Shown piece after piece: positions 51,315 through 60,345 of a stretch of DNA of 64,000 nt. The notes beneath the pieces are model-generated. The model was not told the DNA's origin and did no database searches. It saw only the letters and a program-made list of their open reading frames with translations. The stretch comes from JAHEEM01 sp036396795 (GTDB lineage Bacteria > Pseudomonadota > Gammaproteobacteria > Steroidobacterales > Rariloculaceae), in contig DASWKF010000090.1 of assembly GCA_036396795.1 (NCBI GenBank), positions 186,001-250,000 on the forward strand, read 5' to 3'. Every line of letters starts with the position of its first letter. The stretch's first letter is position 1. The position numbers and the translations under genes are program-made.

Positions 51315-51638
51315 ATGACGTTTTTCATCGACACTGCCTGGGCTCAGGCCGGGGGGCAAGCCGACCCGATCATGAGCTTTCTGCCTCTGGTGATCATTTT
51401 CGTGCTGTTCTATTTCCTGCTGATTCGCCCACAGCACAAGCGGCAGAAGGAGCACCGGCAAATGGTTGCGGCCTTGGAGGCCGGCCAGGAGATCGTCACC
51501 GGCGGCGGCGTGCTGGGCAAGGTCACGCATGTCGGCGACCAGTGGGTGACCGTCGAGGTCGCCGACGGCGTGTCGCTCAAGGTGCAGCGAAGCACGATCG
51601 CGGCGCTGATGCCCAAAGATACGATGAAGAGCGCGTAA
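51315..51638 (+). CDS. yajC: Preprotein translocase subunit YajC
   Basis: The product has 107 residues. One membrane helix (L-P-L-V-I-I-F-V-L-F-Y-F-L-L-I) followed by R-P-Q-H-K-R-Q-K-E-H and a small cytoplasmic domain (V-T-G-G-G-V-L-G-K-V). Accessory to SecDF. Confidence 0.95.
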   Translation: MTFFIDTAWAQAGGQADPIMSFLPLVIIFVLFYFLLIRPQHKRQKEHRQMVAALEAGQEIVTGGGVLGKVTHVGDQWVTVEVADGVSLKVQRSTIAALMPKDTMKSA

Positions 51639-51648
51639 GCCGGAATCC

Positions 51649-53511
51649 ATGAACCGCTACCCGCTGTGGAAGAACTTGCTCGTGGTCGGCGTGGTGCTGA
51701 TAGGCACCTTCCTCGCCATCCCGAATCTGTTCGGCGACGACCCGGCGCTGCAGGTCACGCGCGAGGACGGCGGTACACTGGAGCAGAACACGCTTTCGTC
51801 GATCAGCTCGGAGCTCGAGGAGCGTGAGATCCCGTTCCTGTCGGCGGGGCTCGAGAACGACGCCGCGATCGTGCGTTTTGCGGACGTCGCCTCGCAGCTC
51901 GAGGCGAGCACGGCTCTCGGCGAGCTGCTGCCGTACCACGTCGTCGCTTTGACGTTGGCGCCGCGGACCCCGCCTTTTCTGAGGGCGCTGGGCCTGCGGC
52001 CGATGAGCTTAGGATTGGATCTTCGAGGCGGCGTTCATTTTCTGTACCAGGTCGACCTGGAATCCGCCTTGCGCCAGTACATCGAGACCTACGAATCCGA
52101 CCTGCGCGCGGACCTCAGGGACGCCGGCATTCGCAATCGAATCCGGCTCGCCGGCGACACGATCGAGGTCCCCATCCTCGAGCCCGAGAAGCTCGATGCC
52201 GCCGAGGGCATCGTCCGGGCGCTGGATCCGCTGCTGCTCGTGAGCTCGGCGACCTTCGACGGCGATCCGGGTTTTCGCGTCCAGCTTTCGCCCACCCAGA
52301 TCACCGAGCGGCAGAACTTCGCAATTCAGCAGAATACGATCACGCTGCGCAACCGGGTGAACGAGCTCGGTGTCGCCGAGCCGATCGTGCAGCGCCAGGG
52401 CCTGGACCGCATCGTCGTGCAGCTCCCCGGCGTCCAGGATCCCTCGCAGGCGGAGCGCATTCTCGGCGCGACGGCGACCCTGGAGTTTCGTCTCGTCGAC
52501 ACCGAAAACGACGCCTTCGAGGCTGAGCGCCGCGGCCGCGCGCCGCTGAACTCGATCCTGCGCCATGACGAGGCGGGGCTGCCGGTGTTGCTGCGCCGGG
52601 AGGTGATCGTGTCCGGCGATCAGCTCGTCGACGCGACGTTCCAGTATTCGCAAGGCCAGCCCGCCGTTTTCGTGCGTCTCAACAACCAGGGCGCGAGCCG
52701 TATGCTCGAGACCACGCAGGCGAACCTCAACAGGCCGATGGCGGTGCTCTACATCGAGGAGAAGCCCGAGATCGTCGAGCGCGACGGCGAGGAGGTTTTG
52801 CGCACGACGCGCGAAGAGACGGTGATCAGCGTCGCGACGATTCGCGGCGTGTTTTCGAGCAACTTCGAGATCACGGGCATAACCCCCTACGAAGGCCAGG
52901 ACCTGGCTCTGCTGTTACGCGCCGGAGCGCTCGCGACACCGATCGTCAAGGTCGAGGAGCGCACGATCGGGCCGAGCCTCGGCCAGGACAACATCGAGCG
53001 GGGACGCGCGGCCGTGATCAGCGGCTTCCTGCTCGTGGTGGTGTTCATGATCGTGTATTACCGCGTCTTCGGCATCGTGGCCGACATCGCGCTGTTGGCG
53101 AATCTCGTCTTGATCATCGCGTTGTTGTCCTTGTTGCAGGCGTCGCTGACCTTGCCCGGGATCGCCGGGATCGTGCTCACGGTCGGCATGGCCGTCGATG
53201 CGAACGTGCTGATCTTCGAGCGCATCCGCGAGGAGCTGCGCAACGGCAACTCGCCTCAGGCGAGCATCCGCGGCGGCTATGAGAAGGCTTTCTCCACGAT
53301 CGCGGATGCGAACGTCACGACCTTGATCGCCGCTCTGGTTTTGTTCGCCTTCGGCACCGGCCCGATCAAGGGCTTCGCGGTGACGCTGACCCTCGGCATC
53401 ATGACGTCGATGTTCACTGCGATCGTCGGGACTCGCGCATTGGTAAACTTTATTTACGGTTACCGGCAGGTCGACCGCTTGGCGATTGGCGGCGGCGTTC
53501 ATCAGACATGA
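51649..53511 (+). CDS. secD: Protein translocase subunit SecD
   Basis: The product has 620 residues. First membrane segment, then the periplasmic P1 domain, G-L-D-L-R-G-G-V-H-F motif, and five C-terminal helices with the A-V-D-A-N-V-L-I-F-E-R-I-R-E-E motif of RND-type translocases. Uses the proton gradient to help release preproteins. Stop overlaps secF by 4 nt. Confidence 0.97.
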   Translation: MNRYPLWKNLLVVGVVLIGTFLAIPNLFGDDPALQVTREDGGTLEQNTLSSISSELEEREIPFLSAGLENDAAIVRFADVASQLEASTALGELLPYHVVALTLAPRTPPFLRALGLRPMSLGLDLRGGVHFLYQVDLESALRQYIETYESDLRADLRDAGIRNRIRLAGDTIEVPILEPEKLDAAEGIVRALDPLLLVSSATFDGDPGFRVQLSPTQITERQNFAIQQNTITLRNRVNELGVAEPIVQRQGLDRIVVQLPGVQDPSQAERILGATATLEFRLVDTENDAFEAERRGRAPLNSILRHDEAGLPVLLRREVIVSGDQLVDATFQYSQGQPAVFVRLNNQGASRMLETTQANLNRPMAVLYIEEKPEIVERDGEEVLRTTREETVISVATIRGVFSSNFEITGITPYEGQDLALLLRAGALATPIVKVEERTIGPSLGQDNIERGRAAVISGFLLVVVFMIVYYRVFGIVADIALLANLVLIIALLSLLQASLTLPGIAGIVLTVGMAVDANVLIFERIREELRNGNSPQASIRGGYEKAFSTIADANVTTLIAALVLFAFGTGPIKGFAVTLTLGIMTSMFTAIVGTRALVNFIYGYRQVDRLAIGGGVHQT

Positions 53512-54437
53512 GGCTTTTCTCCAAGACCCCGACGTTCAATTTCATGGGCGGGCGCCGGATTGCTCTATCGGTGTCGGTCCTGCTGGTTCTAGGCTCGTTG
53601 GTGTCGATCGTCGGCAGAGGCCTGAACTTGGGGATGGACTTCACCGGCGGCGTGCTGCTCGAGGTGACCTACGCCGGTGTCGCGGATCTCTCGGATATTC
53701 GGGCGACTCTCAACGAGGCGGGCTTCGAATCGCCGCTCGTCCAGAACTTCGGCACCGTATCCGACGTGCTCATTCGCTTGCCCCCGCAGGACGAGCAGGA
53801 GGGCGGCGCGATCCGGGACCGCGTGCTGACCGCGCTCGCCGAGCGCGATGCGTCGGTAGAGGTGCGCCGGATCGAATTCGTCGGTCGCCAGGTCGGCGAG
53901 GATCTGACGGAGCAGGGCAGCCTTGCGATGCTGATCGCGCTCATTCTGATATTCATTTACGTGATGCTGCGGTTTCGCTGGAAATTCGCGGTCGGGACGA
54001 TCGCCGCTCTGGTGCACGACGTCGTCATACTCATCGGCTTCTTCTCGGTCTTCGGGGTGGGTTTCGATTTGACGATACTCGCGGCCATTCTCGCCACGAT
54101 CGGTTATTCATTGAACGATACCATCGTCGTGTTCGATCGAATCCGCGAGAATTTCCGTGTGATGCGGCGCGGCAGCGCCGAAGAGATCATCAATACGTCG
54201 ATCAATCAGATGCTCGGGCGGACGTTGATCACATCGATGACCACGCTGCTGGTGCTGGCAGCGCTGTTTCTCTTGGGCGGGGAGACCGTTTCCGGATTTG
54301 CGCTCGCGCTCATCGTCGGAATCGTGGTGGGCACTTATTCGTCGATCTATATCGCGAGCGCGGCCGCTTTGGCGCTGGACGTCTCGCCGATCGACCTCAT
54401 GCCGCCGAAGCGTGAGGAGGCCGACGAGCTGCCCTAG
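53508..54437 (+). CDS. secF: Protein translocase subunit SecF
   Basis: The product has 309 residues with six membrane segments. The G-M-D-F-T-G-G signature and Y-S-L-N-D-T-I-V-V-F-D-R-I-R-E identify SecF. ATGA overlap with secD. It overlaps the convergent suhB stop by 4 nt. Confidence 0.97.
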   Translation: MRLFSKTPTFNFMGGRRIALSVSVLLVLGSLVSIVGRGLNLGMDFTGGVLLEVTYAGVADLSDIRATLNEAGFESPLVQNFGTVSDVLIRLPPQDEQEGGAIRDRVLTALAERDASVEVRRIEFVGRQVGEDLTEQGSLAMLIALILIFIYVMLRFRWKFAVGTIAALVHDVVILIGFFSVFGVGFDLTILAAILATIGYSLNDTIVVFDRIRENFRVMRRGSAEEIINTSINQMLGRTLITSMTTLLVLAALFLLGGETVSGFALALIVGIVVGTYSSIYIASAAALALDVSPIDLMPPKREEADELP

Positions 54438-55240
54438 CTTCGCGCGGCAGCGCGCTTCGGCGTGTATGGCGCCAGCAGCTTCGAGAGCGCGGCGTATATT
54501 TTCGGATTCCCGGCGACGACGTTCCCCGATTCGAGATAGGCGTCGTCGCCGTGGAAATCGCTGATGCGGCCGCCGGCTTCGCGGATCAGCAACGCTCCCG
54601 CGGCGACGTCCCAGATTTTGAGCCCCAGCTCCCAGAAGCCGTCCACGCGGCCGGCGGCGACATAGCAGAGGTCGAGTGCGGCGGATCCCGGGCGGCGTAT
54701 GCCCGAGCTCTCGTTGATGACGGTCTTGAGCATCTCCATGTAGCCGTCGATGTCGTCGTTGCCGAAACGGTAAGGGAAGCCGGTGGCGATCAAGGCATCC
54801 TGCAGGCGGTGGCGGCGGCTCACGCGGATGCGCCGCCCGTCGAGCTGCGCGCCCTGGCCGCGGCTGGCGGTAAAGATCTCCTGCCGCGTCGGATCGTAGA
54901 CGACGGCGTGCTCGAGCCGATCCTTGTGACGCACGGCGATCGACACCGAGAACACCGGGAAGCCGTGGATGAAGTTCGTCGTGCCGTCCAAAGGATCGAT
55001 GATCCATTGGAAATCGTGGCTGCCGAGCGCGCCCCGCTCCTCGGCGAGGATCGCGTGGTCCGGGTAGTGGTCATAGATGACCTCGACGATCGCCTGCTCG
55101 GCCAGATGATCGACCTCGGTGACGTATTCGTTGCGACCCTTCTCGGTGACCTCCAAGGCATCGAGTTGATTGAGCTGGCGCAGCATGAGGTCGCCGGCCC
55201 GACGCGCGGCACGCACCGCGATATTTACCATGCCGTGCAC
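54434..55240 (-). CDS. suhB: Inositol-1-monophosphatase / NusB-partner SuhB
   Basis: The product has 268 residues from GTG 55240, chosen because the start V-H-G-M-V-N-I-A-V-R-A-A-R aligns with E. coli SuhB (M-H-P-M-L-N-I-A-V-R-A-A-R); its length equals E. coli's. Metal-binding motifs: E-E and I-I-D-P-L-D-G-T-T-N-F. SuhB also acts in rRNA transcription antitermination. Divergent from trmJ. Confidence 0.95.
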   Translation of the reverse strand: MHGMVNIAVRAARRAGDLMLRQLNQLDALEVTEKGRNEYVTEVDHLAEQAIVEVIYDHYPDHAILAEERGALGSHDFQWIIDPLDGTTNFIHGFPVFSVSIAVRHKDRLEHAVVYDPTRQEIFTASRGQGAQLDGRRIRVSRRHRLQDALIATGFPYRFGNDDIDGYMEMLKTVINESSGIRRPGSAALDLCYVAAGRVDGFWELGLKIWDVAAGALLIREAGGRISDFHGDDAYLESGNVVAGNPKIYAALSKLLAPYTPKRAAARS

Positions 55241-55306
55241 TGTGGCTCCGATCGGTCGTGATGGTTTGCTTGAGGCGGCGGATTGGCCTGCGAGTAGAAT
55301 ACACTT

Positions 55307-56074
55307 ATGCTCGAGAAATATCGCGACGCCGATGATATTCCCGTGCGTATCGTGCTCGTCGAGCCGTCGCACGCGGGCAATATCGGGGCTGCGGCGCGCG
55401 CGATGAAAACAATGGGCCTCAAAGACCTCGTGTTGGTCGCGCCGAAGAGCTTTCCCAGCGCCGAGGCGACGGCCCGGGCCTCGGGTGCGGACGACATTCT
55501 TGCTGCGGCGACCTTGACCGAGTCTCTGGGCGAGGCTCTTGGCGACTACGGCTACGTCGTCGGCGCGAGCGCCAGGCATCGAAGCCTCAAGTGGCCGACT
55601 GTCGACGCGCGAAGCTGCGCCGAGCGGCTCTGGCGCCGTGCGGCCGAGACCTCGGTGGCCGTCGTCTTCGGCCCCGAGCAATCCGGATTGACCAACGAGC
55701 AACTGGCGCGCTGTCACGCGCTCGTGCACATTCCCAGCAATGCGGCGTATTCGTCGCTGAATCTCGCAATGGCCGTTCAGGTCATCTGCTATGAGCTGCG
55801 AATGTCGCGGCCCGCCGCGAGCCCGACGGATGCTTCCGAACAGGACGATCGCGACGCGCCGCTCGCGGGTGCCGCCGAGCTCGAGGCGTTTCATGAGCAC
55901 CTCGAGGAGCTGATGACGGTCGCCGGGTTCCTGAATCCCGATCATTCCCGGCAACTGAAGCTGCGGCTCAGACGGCTGTTCAATCGCGCGCGTTTGGATC
56001 TGAACGAGATCAACATCCTGCGTGGGCTTCTGTCCGCCTTGGATCCGAGAAATCCGGTGAGCCGGCATGACTGA
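55307..56074 (+). CDS. trmJ: tRNA (cytidine/uridine-2'-O-)-methyltransferase TrmJ
   Basis: The product has 255 residues. SPOUT methyltransferase acting on position 32 of several tRNAs. Knot motifs: V-E-P-S-H-A-G-N-I-G-A-A-A-R-A-M, F-G-P-E-Q-S-G-L-T-N, and S-S-L-N-L-A-M-A-V-Q. Overlaps iscS by 8 nt; in E. coli trmJ is likewise beside the isc genes. Confidence 0.96.
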   Translation: MLEKYRDADDIPVRIVLVEPSHAGNIGAAARAMKTMGLKDLVLVAPKSFPSAEATARASGADDILAAATLTESLGEALGDYGYVVGASARHRSLKWPTVDARSCAERLWRRAAETSVAVVFGPEQSGLTNEQLARCHALVHIPSNAAYSSLNLAMAVQVICYELRMSRPAASPTDASEQDDRDAPLAGAAELEAFHEHLEELMTVAGFLNPDHSRQLKLRLRRLFNRARLDLNEINILRGLLSALDPRNPVSRHD

Positions 56075-57236
56075 AAGGACCGTATATCTCGATTTTGCGG
56101 CGACAACGCCCGTCGATGAGGCCGTAGCGGCGGAAATGCGAAGCTGCATGGGGCCGGACGGTGAGTATGCAAACCCTTCGTCGACTCATCGCGCAGGCCG
56201 TGCCGCCGCCCGCCGCGTCGCCGAGGCCAGAGCCGAGGTGGCCGCGCGCATAGGAGCAGCCGCATCTTCGATCGTGTTCACGTCGGGCGCGACCGAGGCC
56301 GACAACATGGCGTTGCAGGGCGCGATGCTCGCCGGAAGAGCTCGCGGGCGTCACCTGGTGACGTCGATGACCGAGCACAAGGCCGTCCTGGATACGGCCG
56401 CCGCTTTGGAGGCGCGCGGGTTCGGTGTCAGCTACGTCGGCTGTGACGCGTCGGGCCTGATCGATATCGAGCGGATCGATGCCGCGATTACCGAGGAAAC
56501 CTTGCTGGTCTCGATCATGCACGTGAACAACGAAACCGGCGTGGTCCAGGATATCGGCTCGATCGGCGAGCGTTGCCGCAGGCGCGGCGTGTTGTTTCAC
56601 GTCGATGCCGCGCAGAGCATCGGCAAGCTCGATTTGCGGGTCGACGAGCTGCCGTTGGATTTGGTCTCGTTAACGGCGCATAAGGTCCATGGGCCGAAAG
56701 GCGTGGGCGCATTGTATTTGGCCCCGGGCGTGGCGCTGTCGCCGCTCATTTTCGGCGGCGAGCAGGAGCAGGGGCTGCGCCCGGGAACGCTGCCGACACA
56801 ACAGATCGTCGGCATGGGCAAGGCATACGCGCTGGCCGATCCTGCGGCCGACGGGCCGGCGCTCAAGCGCTTGAAAGATCATCTCTGGGCCGGCTTGAGC
56901 GCAATCCCGGATGTGCGTCTGAACGGCCACACCGAGCGCTCGGCGCCGCACGTGCTGAACGTGAGCTTCGCCGGCGTGAGCGGCGAAAGCCTGCGGCTTG
57001 CGATCGACGAGATCTATGTCTCGGCGGGTTCCGCATGCAAGGCCGAGACCCTGGAATCCTCGCATGTCCTGAGCGCGATGGGGCTGAGCGATGCGATGGC
57101 CGAGAGCGCGCTGCGTTTCAGCGTCGGCCGGCATACGACGGCGGAGCAAATCGATTATGTCGTTTGCCGCGTGGCGGAGGAGGTCGGCCGCCTGCGGGCC
57201 TTGGCGCCGGACGCGCCCGCCTGGTGCCGGGCTTGA
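56067..57236 (+). CDS. iscS: Cysteine desulfurase IscS
   Basis: The product has 389 residues. It removes sulfur from cysteine for Fe-S clusters, thiouridine and other thio-cofactors. PLP Lys in S-L-T-A-H-K-V-H-G-P-K-G, and the active loop Cys in S-A-G-S-A-C-K-A-E-T, preserved in its usual position. It follows trmJ with no iscR between. Since MoaD needs a sulfur donor, this gene may serve Moco as well. Confidence 0.95.
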   Translation: MTERTVYLDFAATTPVDEAVAAEMRSCMGPDGEYANPSSTHRAGRAAARRVAEARAEVAARIGAAASSIVFTSGATEADNMALQGAMLAGRARGRHLVTSMTEHKAVLDTAAALEARGFGVSYVGCDASGLIDIERIDAAITEETLLVSIMHVNNETGVVQDIGSIGERCRRRGVLFHVDAAQSIGKLDLRVDELPLDLVSLTAHKVHGPKGVGALYLAPGVALSPLIFGGEQEQGLRPGTLPTQQIVGMGKAYALADPAADGPALKRLKDHLWAGLSAIPDVRLNGHTERSAPHVLNVSFAGVSGESLRLAIDEIYVSAGSACKAETLESSHVLSAMGLSDAMAESALRFSVGRHTTAEQIDYVVCRVAEEVGRLRALAPDAPAWCRA

Positions 57237-57277
57237 TACTTTGACGCTCTGGTTTGCGCTAAACTATTGAGCTCGCA

Positions 57278-57658
57278 ATGGAATATAGCTCTGAGGTCCA
57301 GCGACGATTCCGCGCCCCCCGCTGGTCCGGCAGCTTGAGTGAGCGTGGGACAGGGTTCTTCGCGGGCGAGGCGGCGGACCGGAGCCTGAACGTCTGGGTG
57401 CGATTCCAGGTCCAAGCCGATACGGACTCGATTCGCTCCGTCAGATTCGAAGCTTACGGCTGCCCACACTTCGTCGCCGCGGCCGACTGGATGGCGGAGT
57501 GGCTGGAAGGGAAACCAAGCGACGTGCTGACCCAGCCGCACGCTCATACCGTCGGCAAGCTGCTCGACGTGCCCACGGAGAAGCTCGGCAAGCTGCTGGT
57601 GCTGGAGGATGCGCTGACGCGCTGCGCACCAACGGCGCGGCCGGGTGTTCGGGCTTAG
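57278..57658 (+). CDS. Degenerate IscU-like scaffold protein
   Basis: The product has 126 residues. The N-terminus M-E-Y-S-S-E-V and P-R-W-S-G-S-L, and the block Y-G-C-P-H-F-V-A-A-A-D-W, align over the full length with IscU. Compared with E. coli IscU, Cys37 is Ala, the neighbouring Asp39 is Arg, and the His105-Cys106 pair is Gly-Lys; only Cys63 (Y-G-C) is kept, plus one unrelated Cys near the end. It therefore cannot bind a cluster in the standard way. It could be a sulfur-accepting or regulatory relative. It lies between iscS and iscA, with 41 nt and 38 nt gaps. Confidence 0.75.
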   Translation: MEYSSEVQRRFRAPRWSGSLSERGTGFFAGEAADRSLNVWVRFQVQADTDSIRSVRFEAYGCPHFVAAADWMAEWLEGKPSDVLTQPHAHTVGKLLDVPTEKLGKLLVLEDALTRCAPTARPGVRA

Positions 57659-57696
57659 GACACATCGTTGAGTCGACACAAACGGATTGTTGAGAT

Positions 57697-58020
57697 ATGG
57701 CAGTATCACTGACACCCAGCGCCGCGGATCGCGTGAGGCGCTATTTGCACAAACGAGGTCACGGCTTGGGCCTTCGAGTGGGCATCAAGAAGACCGGCTG
57801 TTCCGGGTACGCTTATCTCGTCGACTACGTCGATGCGATTCGAACGGACGACGAGGTTTTCGATCAAGAGGGCATCAAGGTCGTCGTCGACCGTGAAAGC
57901 CTAAAGCTCATCGACGGCACGGAAGTCGATTTCGTCAAGCAAGGCATCAACGAAGCCTTCAAGTTTCGCAATCCCAACGTCAAGGGAGAGTGCGGCTGCG
58001 GCGAAAGCTTCAGTGTATGA
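57697..58020 (+). CDS. iscA: Iron-sulfur cluster assembly protein IscA
   Basis: The product has 107 residues. A-type carrier with the three conserved Cys: one in K-T-G-C-S-G and two in the tail C-G-C-G-E-S-F. It delivers 4Fe-4S clusters to target proteins, presumably RlmN, MoaA and ETF-QO in this window. Confidence 0.95.
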   Translation: MAVSLTPSAADRVRRYLHKRGHGLGLRVGIKKTGCSGYAYLVDYVDAIRTDDEVFDQEGIKVVVDRESLKLIDGTEVDFVKQGINEAFKFRNPNVKGECGCGESFSV

Positions 58021-58055
58021 GCGGATATCTTCGACATAGGCGTTAAGGATCAGCA

Positions 58056-58487
58056 ATGGCACTAGAGCGTACCCTATCGATCGTGAAGCCGGACGGTGTG
58101 AGTAAGAACCTGATCGGCGAAGTCTATCGGCGCTTCGAGTCTGCGGGACTCCGGATAGTCGCCGCGAGGATGTTGCGGCTCAGGCAGGATCAGGCCGAGC
58201 AATTCTACGCCGTCCACAAGGCCCGGCCGTTCTTCTCCGATCTCGTGAGATACATGACGTCCGGGCCCGTGGCCGTGCAAGTTCTCGAGGGGGAGAGCGC
58301 GATTGCTCGGAACCGAGAGATCATGGGGGCGACCAATCCGAAAGACGCGGCGCCGGGGACGATTCGCGCCGATTTCGCCGATTCCATCGAGGAGAACGTG
58401 GTTCACGGGTCGGATGGTCCCGATACGGCGGCTCAGGAGATCGCTTTCTTCTTTGCCGGAGCGGAGATTTGCCCACGAGCTCGATAA
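58056..58487 (+). CDS. ndk: Nucleoside diphosphate kinase
   Basis: The product has 143 residues. Balances NTP pools by phosphate transfer through the active His in N-V-V-H-G-S-D. Also visible are V-K-P-D-G-V and M-G-A-T-N-P-K-D-A-A-P-G. Overlaps rlmN by 19 nt. Confidence 0.97.
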   Translation: MALERTLSIVKPDGVSKNLIGEVYRRFESAGLRIVAARMLRLRQDQAEQFYAVHKARPFFSDLVRYMTSGPVAVQVLEGESAIARNREIMGATNPKDAAPGTIRADFADSIEENVVHGSDGPDTAAQEIAFFFAGAEICPRAR

Positions 58488-59587
58488 GCGCGACACGCGA
58501 GCATCCAGGCCGACTCAATCTGGTCGGCATGAGCCGCCTCGGCTTGGAGGCATTCTTCCGCGACCTCGACGAGAAACCCTACCGGGCGCGTCAGATACTG
58601 GGGTGGCTCTACCAGCGCGGCGTCCTCGAGTTTCGCGACATGACCGATATCAGCCAGCGCTTGCGCAAGCGTCTGGAGTTCATCGCATGCCTGGATCTGC
58701 CCGAGGTCGTTCGCGAGGAACGCTCCGCGGACGGCACCCGCAAATGGCTGCTGGCCGTAGGCTTGGGCCAAGCCGTGGAGACGGTCTTCATTCCCGAGCC
58801 CGGCCGCTCGACGCTCTGCATCTCATCGCAGGCCGGTTGCGCGATGGACTGCTCCTTCTGCGCGACCGGACGGCAAGGCTTCAATCGGAACCTGACTGCC
58901 GCGGAGATTCTGTCTCAGGTATTGATCGCTCGACGGGCGCTCGGTGCGGAAGCGGAGATCACCAACGTCGTTTTCATGGGCATGGGGGAACCGCTGGCCA
59001 ACTATCGCAGCGTCGTGCCCGTGGCTAAGTTGCTCGTCGACGACTACGCTTTCGGGTTGTCCAGGCGCCGTGTCACGATCAGCACCGCCGGCTTAGTGCC
59101 GCAGATCCGAAAGCTCGCCGACGACCTCAACGTCGCCTTGGCCGTTTCCCTGCACGCGCCCTACGACGAGCTGCGCGATCAGCTCGTGCCCATCAACCGC
59201 CGCCACCCGATCGCCGAGTTGCTCGACGCCTGCTGGCAGTATGCCGAGTGCCTGGCATCGAGGCAGGTGACGTTCGAATATGTCATGTTGCGTGACGTCA
59301 ACGACGGCTTGAAAGACGCACGCAGGCTCGGCCGCCTGCTCAGGAGCAAACCCGCAAAAGTGAATCTGATCCCCTTCAACGCCTTCCCGGGAACGCCCTA
59401 CGAATGCTCGTCCGAAGAGGTCATCGCGGCCTTTTGCGATGAACTGAGATCCTCCGGGATAGTCGCTACAATACGGCGGACGCGCGGAGACGACATCGCC
59501 GCTGCCTGCGGACAGCTGGCCGGGCAGGTCGACGACCGCACGCGGTCGCGGCTGGGGTCTAAACTATCGAGAGCGGTGAGCCCATGA
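58469..59587 (+). CDS. rlmN: Dual-specificity RNA methyltransferase RlmN
   Basis: The product has 372 residues from TTG 58469, which retains the conserved N-terminal G-R-L-N-L region; a shorter ATG form at 58529 would lose it. Methylates C2 of A2503 in 23S rRNA and A37 in tRNA by radical SAM. The cluster C-A-M-D-C-S-F-C and the essential Cys in A-A-A-C-G near the C-terminus are present. Overlaps pilW by 4 nt. Confidence 0.96.
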   Translation: MPTSSISATREHPGRLNLVGMSRLGLEAFFRDLDEKPYRARQILGWLYQRGVLEFRDMTDISQRLRKRLEFIACLDLPEVVREERSADGTRKWLLAVGLGQAVETVFIPEPGRSTLCISSQAGCAMDCSFCATGRQGFNRNLTAAEILSQVLIARRALGAEAEITNVVFMGMGEPLANYRSVVPVAKLLVDDYAFGLSRRRVTISTAGLVPQIRKLADDLNVALAVSLHAPYDELRDQLVPINRRHPIAELLDACWQYAECLASRQVTFEYVMLRDVNDGLKDARRLGRLLRSKPAKVNLIPFNAFPGTPYECSSEEVIAAFCDELRSSGIVATIRRTRGDDIAAACGQLAGQVDDRTRSRLGSKLSRAVSP

Positions 59588-60345
59588 ATCACCTGATGCG
59601 AAACGTGGCCGTCATCGTCCTCCTTGGCCTGTGTGAAGCCTGCGTTACGAGCTCGCGAGTCGCCGAGGCGCCGCCCGAAGAGGCGGCGATGGCCAACCTG
59701 AATCTCGGAGTCGCCTATCTGCGGCAAGGCCGCCCGGATCTCGCACTCGAGAATCTGGAGCGCGCGCTCGAGTACAACCCGCGGCTTGCGGCCGCCCACA
59801 GCACCATCGCCATCGTCTATGAGCAGCTCGGTGACGCGGAGGGCGCCGAGGAGCACTATCGTCGCGCGACCCAGCTCGGCCCCGACGACGGCTCGGCGGC
59901 CAACAGCTATGCGGTGTTCCTCTGCCGCAGCGGCCGATGGGAGGAAGCCGAGCGATTCTTCCAGCGCGCCGCGAACAACGCTCGCTATCCGACGCCGGCG
60001 GCGGCGCTGTCGAACGCCGGCGTCTGCGCCCGCAACGCGAACGATCTCGCCAAGGCGGAGAGCTATTTCCGCGAGGCCTTGACGCGTAATCCGGCTTTTC
60101 CAGATGCGCTCTATCACCTCGCCGATCTGTCCTATCGGAATCAGGAATACCTGCAGGCGCGGGCTTTCATGCAGCGCTCGTTGGGAACCTCCGCCAGCGG
60201 TCCGGAGATGCTGCTGCTGTGTGTCCAGATCGAGCAGGCTCTCGGCGCCGACAACGATGCGGAAACCTGCGCGCAAGATCTTCGAAGCCGGTTTCCGAAT
60301 TCCTCGGAAGTTGCGCGCCTGAATGCGCTCGAACGCAATGAGTAA
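59584..60345 (+). CDS. pilW: Type IV pilus biogenesis TPR lipoprotein PilW/PilF
   Basis: The product has 253 residues. A lipobox near the N-terminus (L-C-E-A-C, lipidated Cys at ~20) and six TPR-like repeats (M-A-N-L-N-L-G-V-A-Y-L first). PilW/PilF pilots the secretin PilQ to the outer membrane. The place between rlmN and rodZ is that of pilW in related genomes. Confidence 0.9.
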   Translation: MNHLMRNVAVIVLLGLCEACVTSSRVAEAPPEEAAMANLNLGVAYLRQGRPDLALENLERALEYNPRLAAAHSTIAIVYEQLGDAEGAEEHYRRATQLGPDDGSAANSYAVFLCRSGRWEEAERFFQRAANNARYPTPAAALSNAGVCARNANDLAKAESYFREALTRNPAFPDALYHLADLSYRNQEYLQARAFMQRSLGTSASGPEMLLLCVQIEQALGADNDAETCAQDLRSRFPNSSEVARLNALERNE

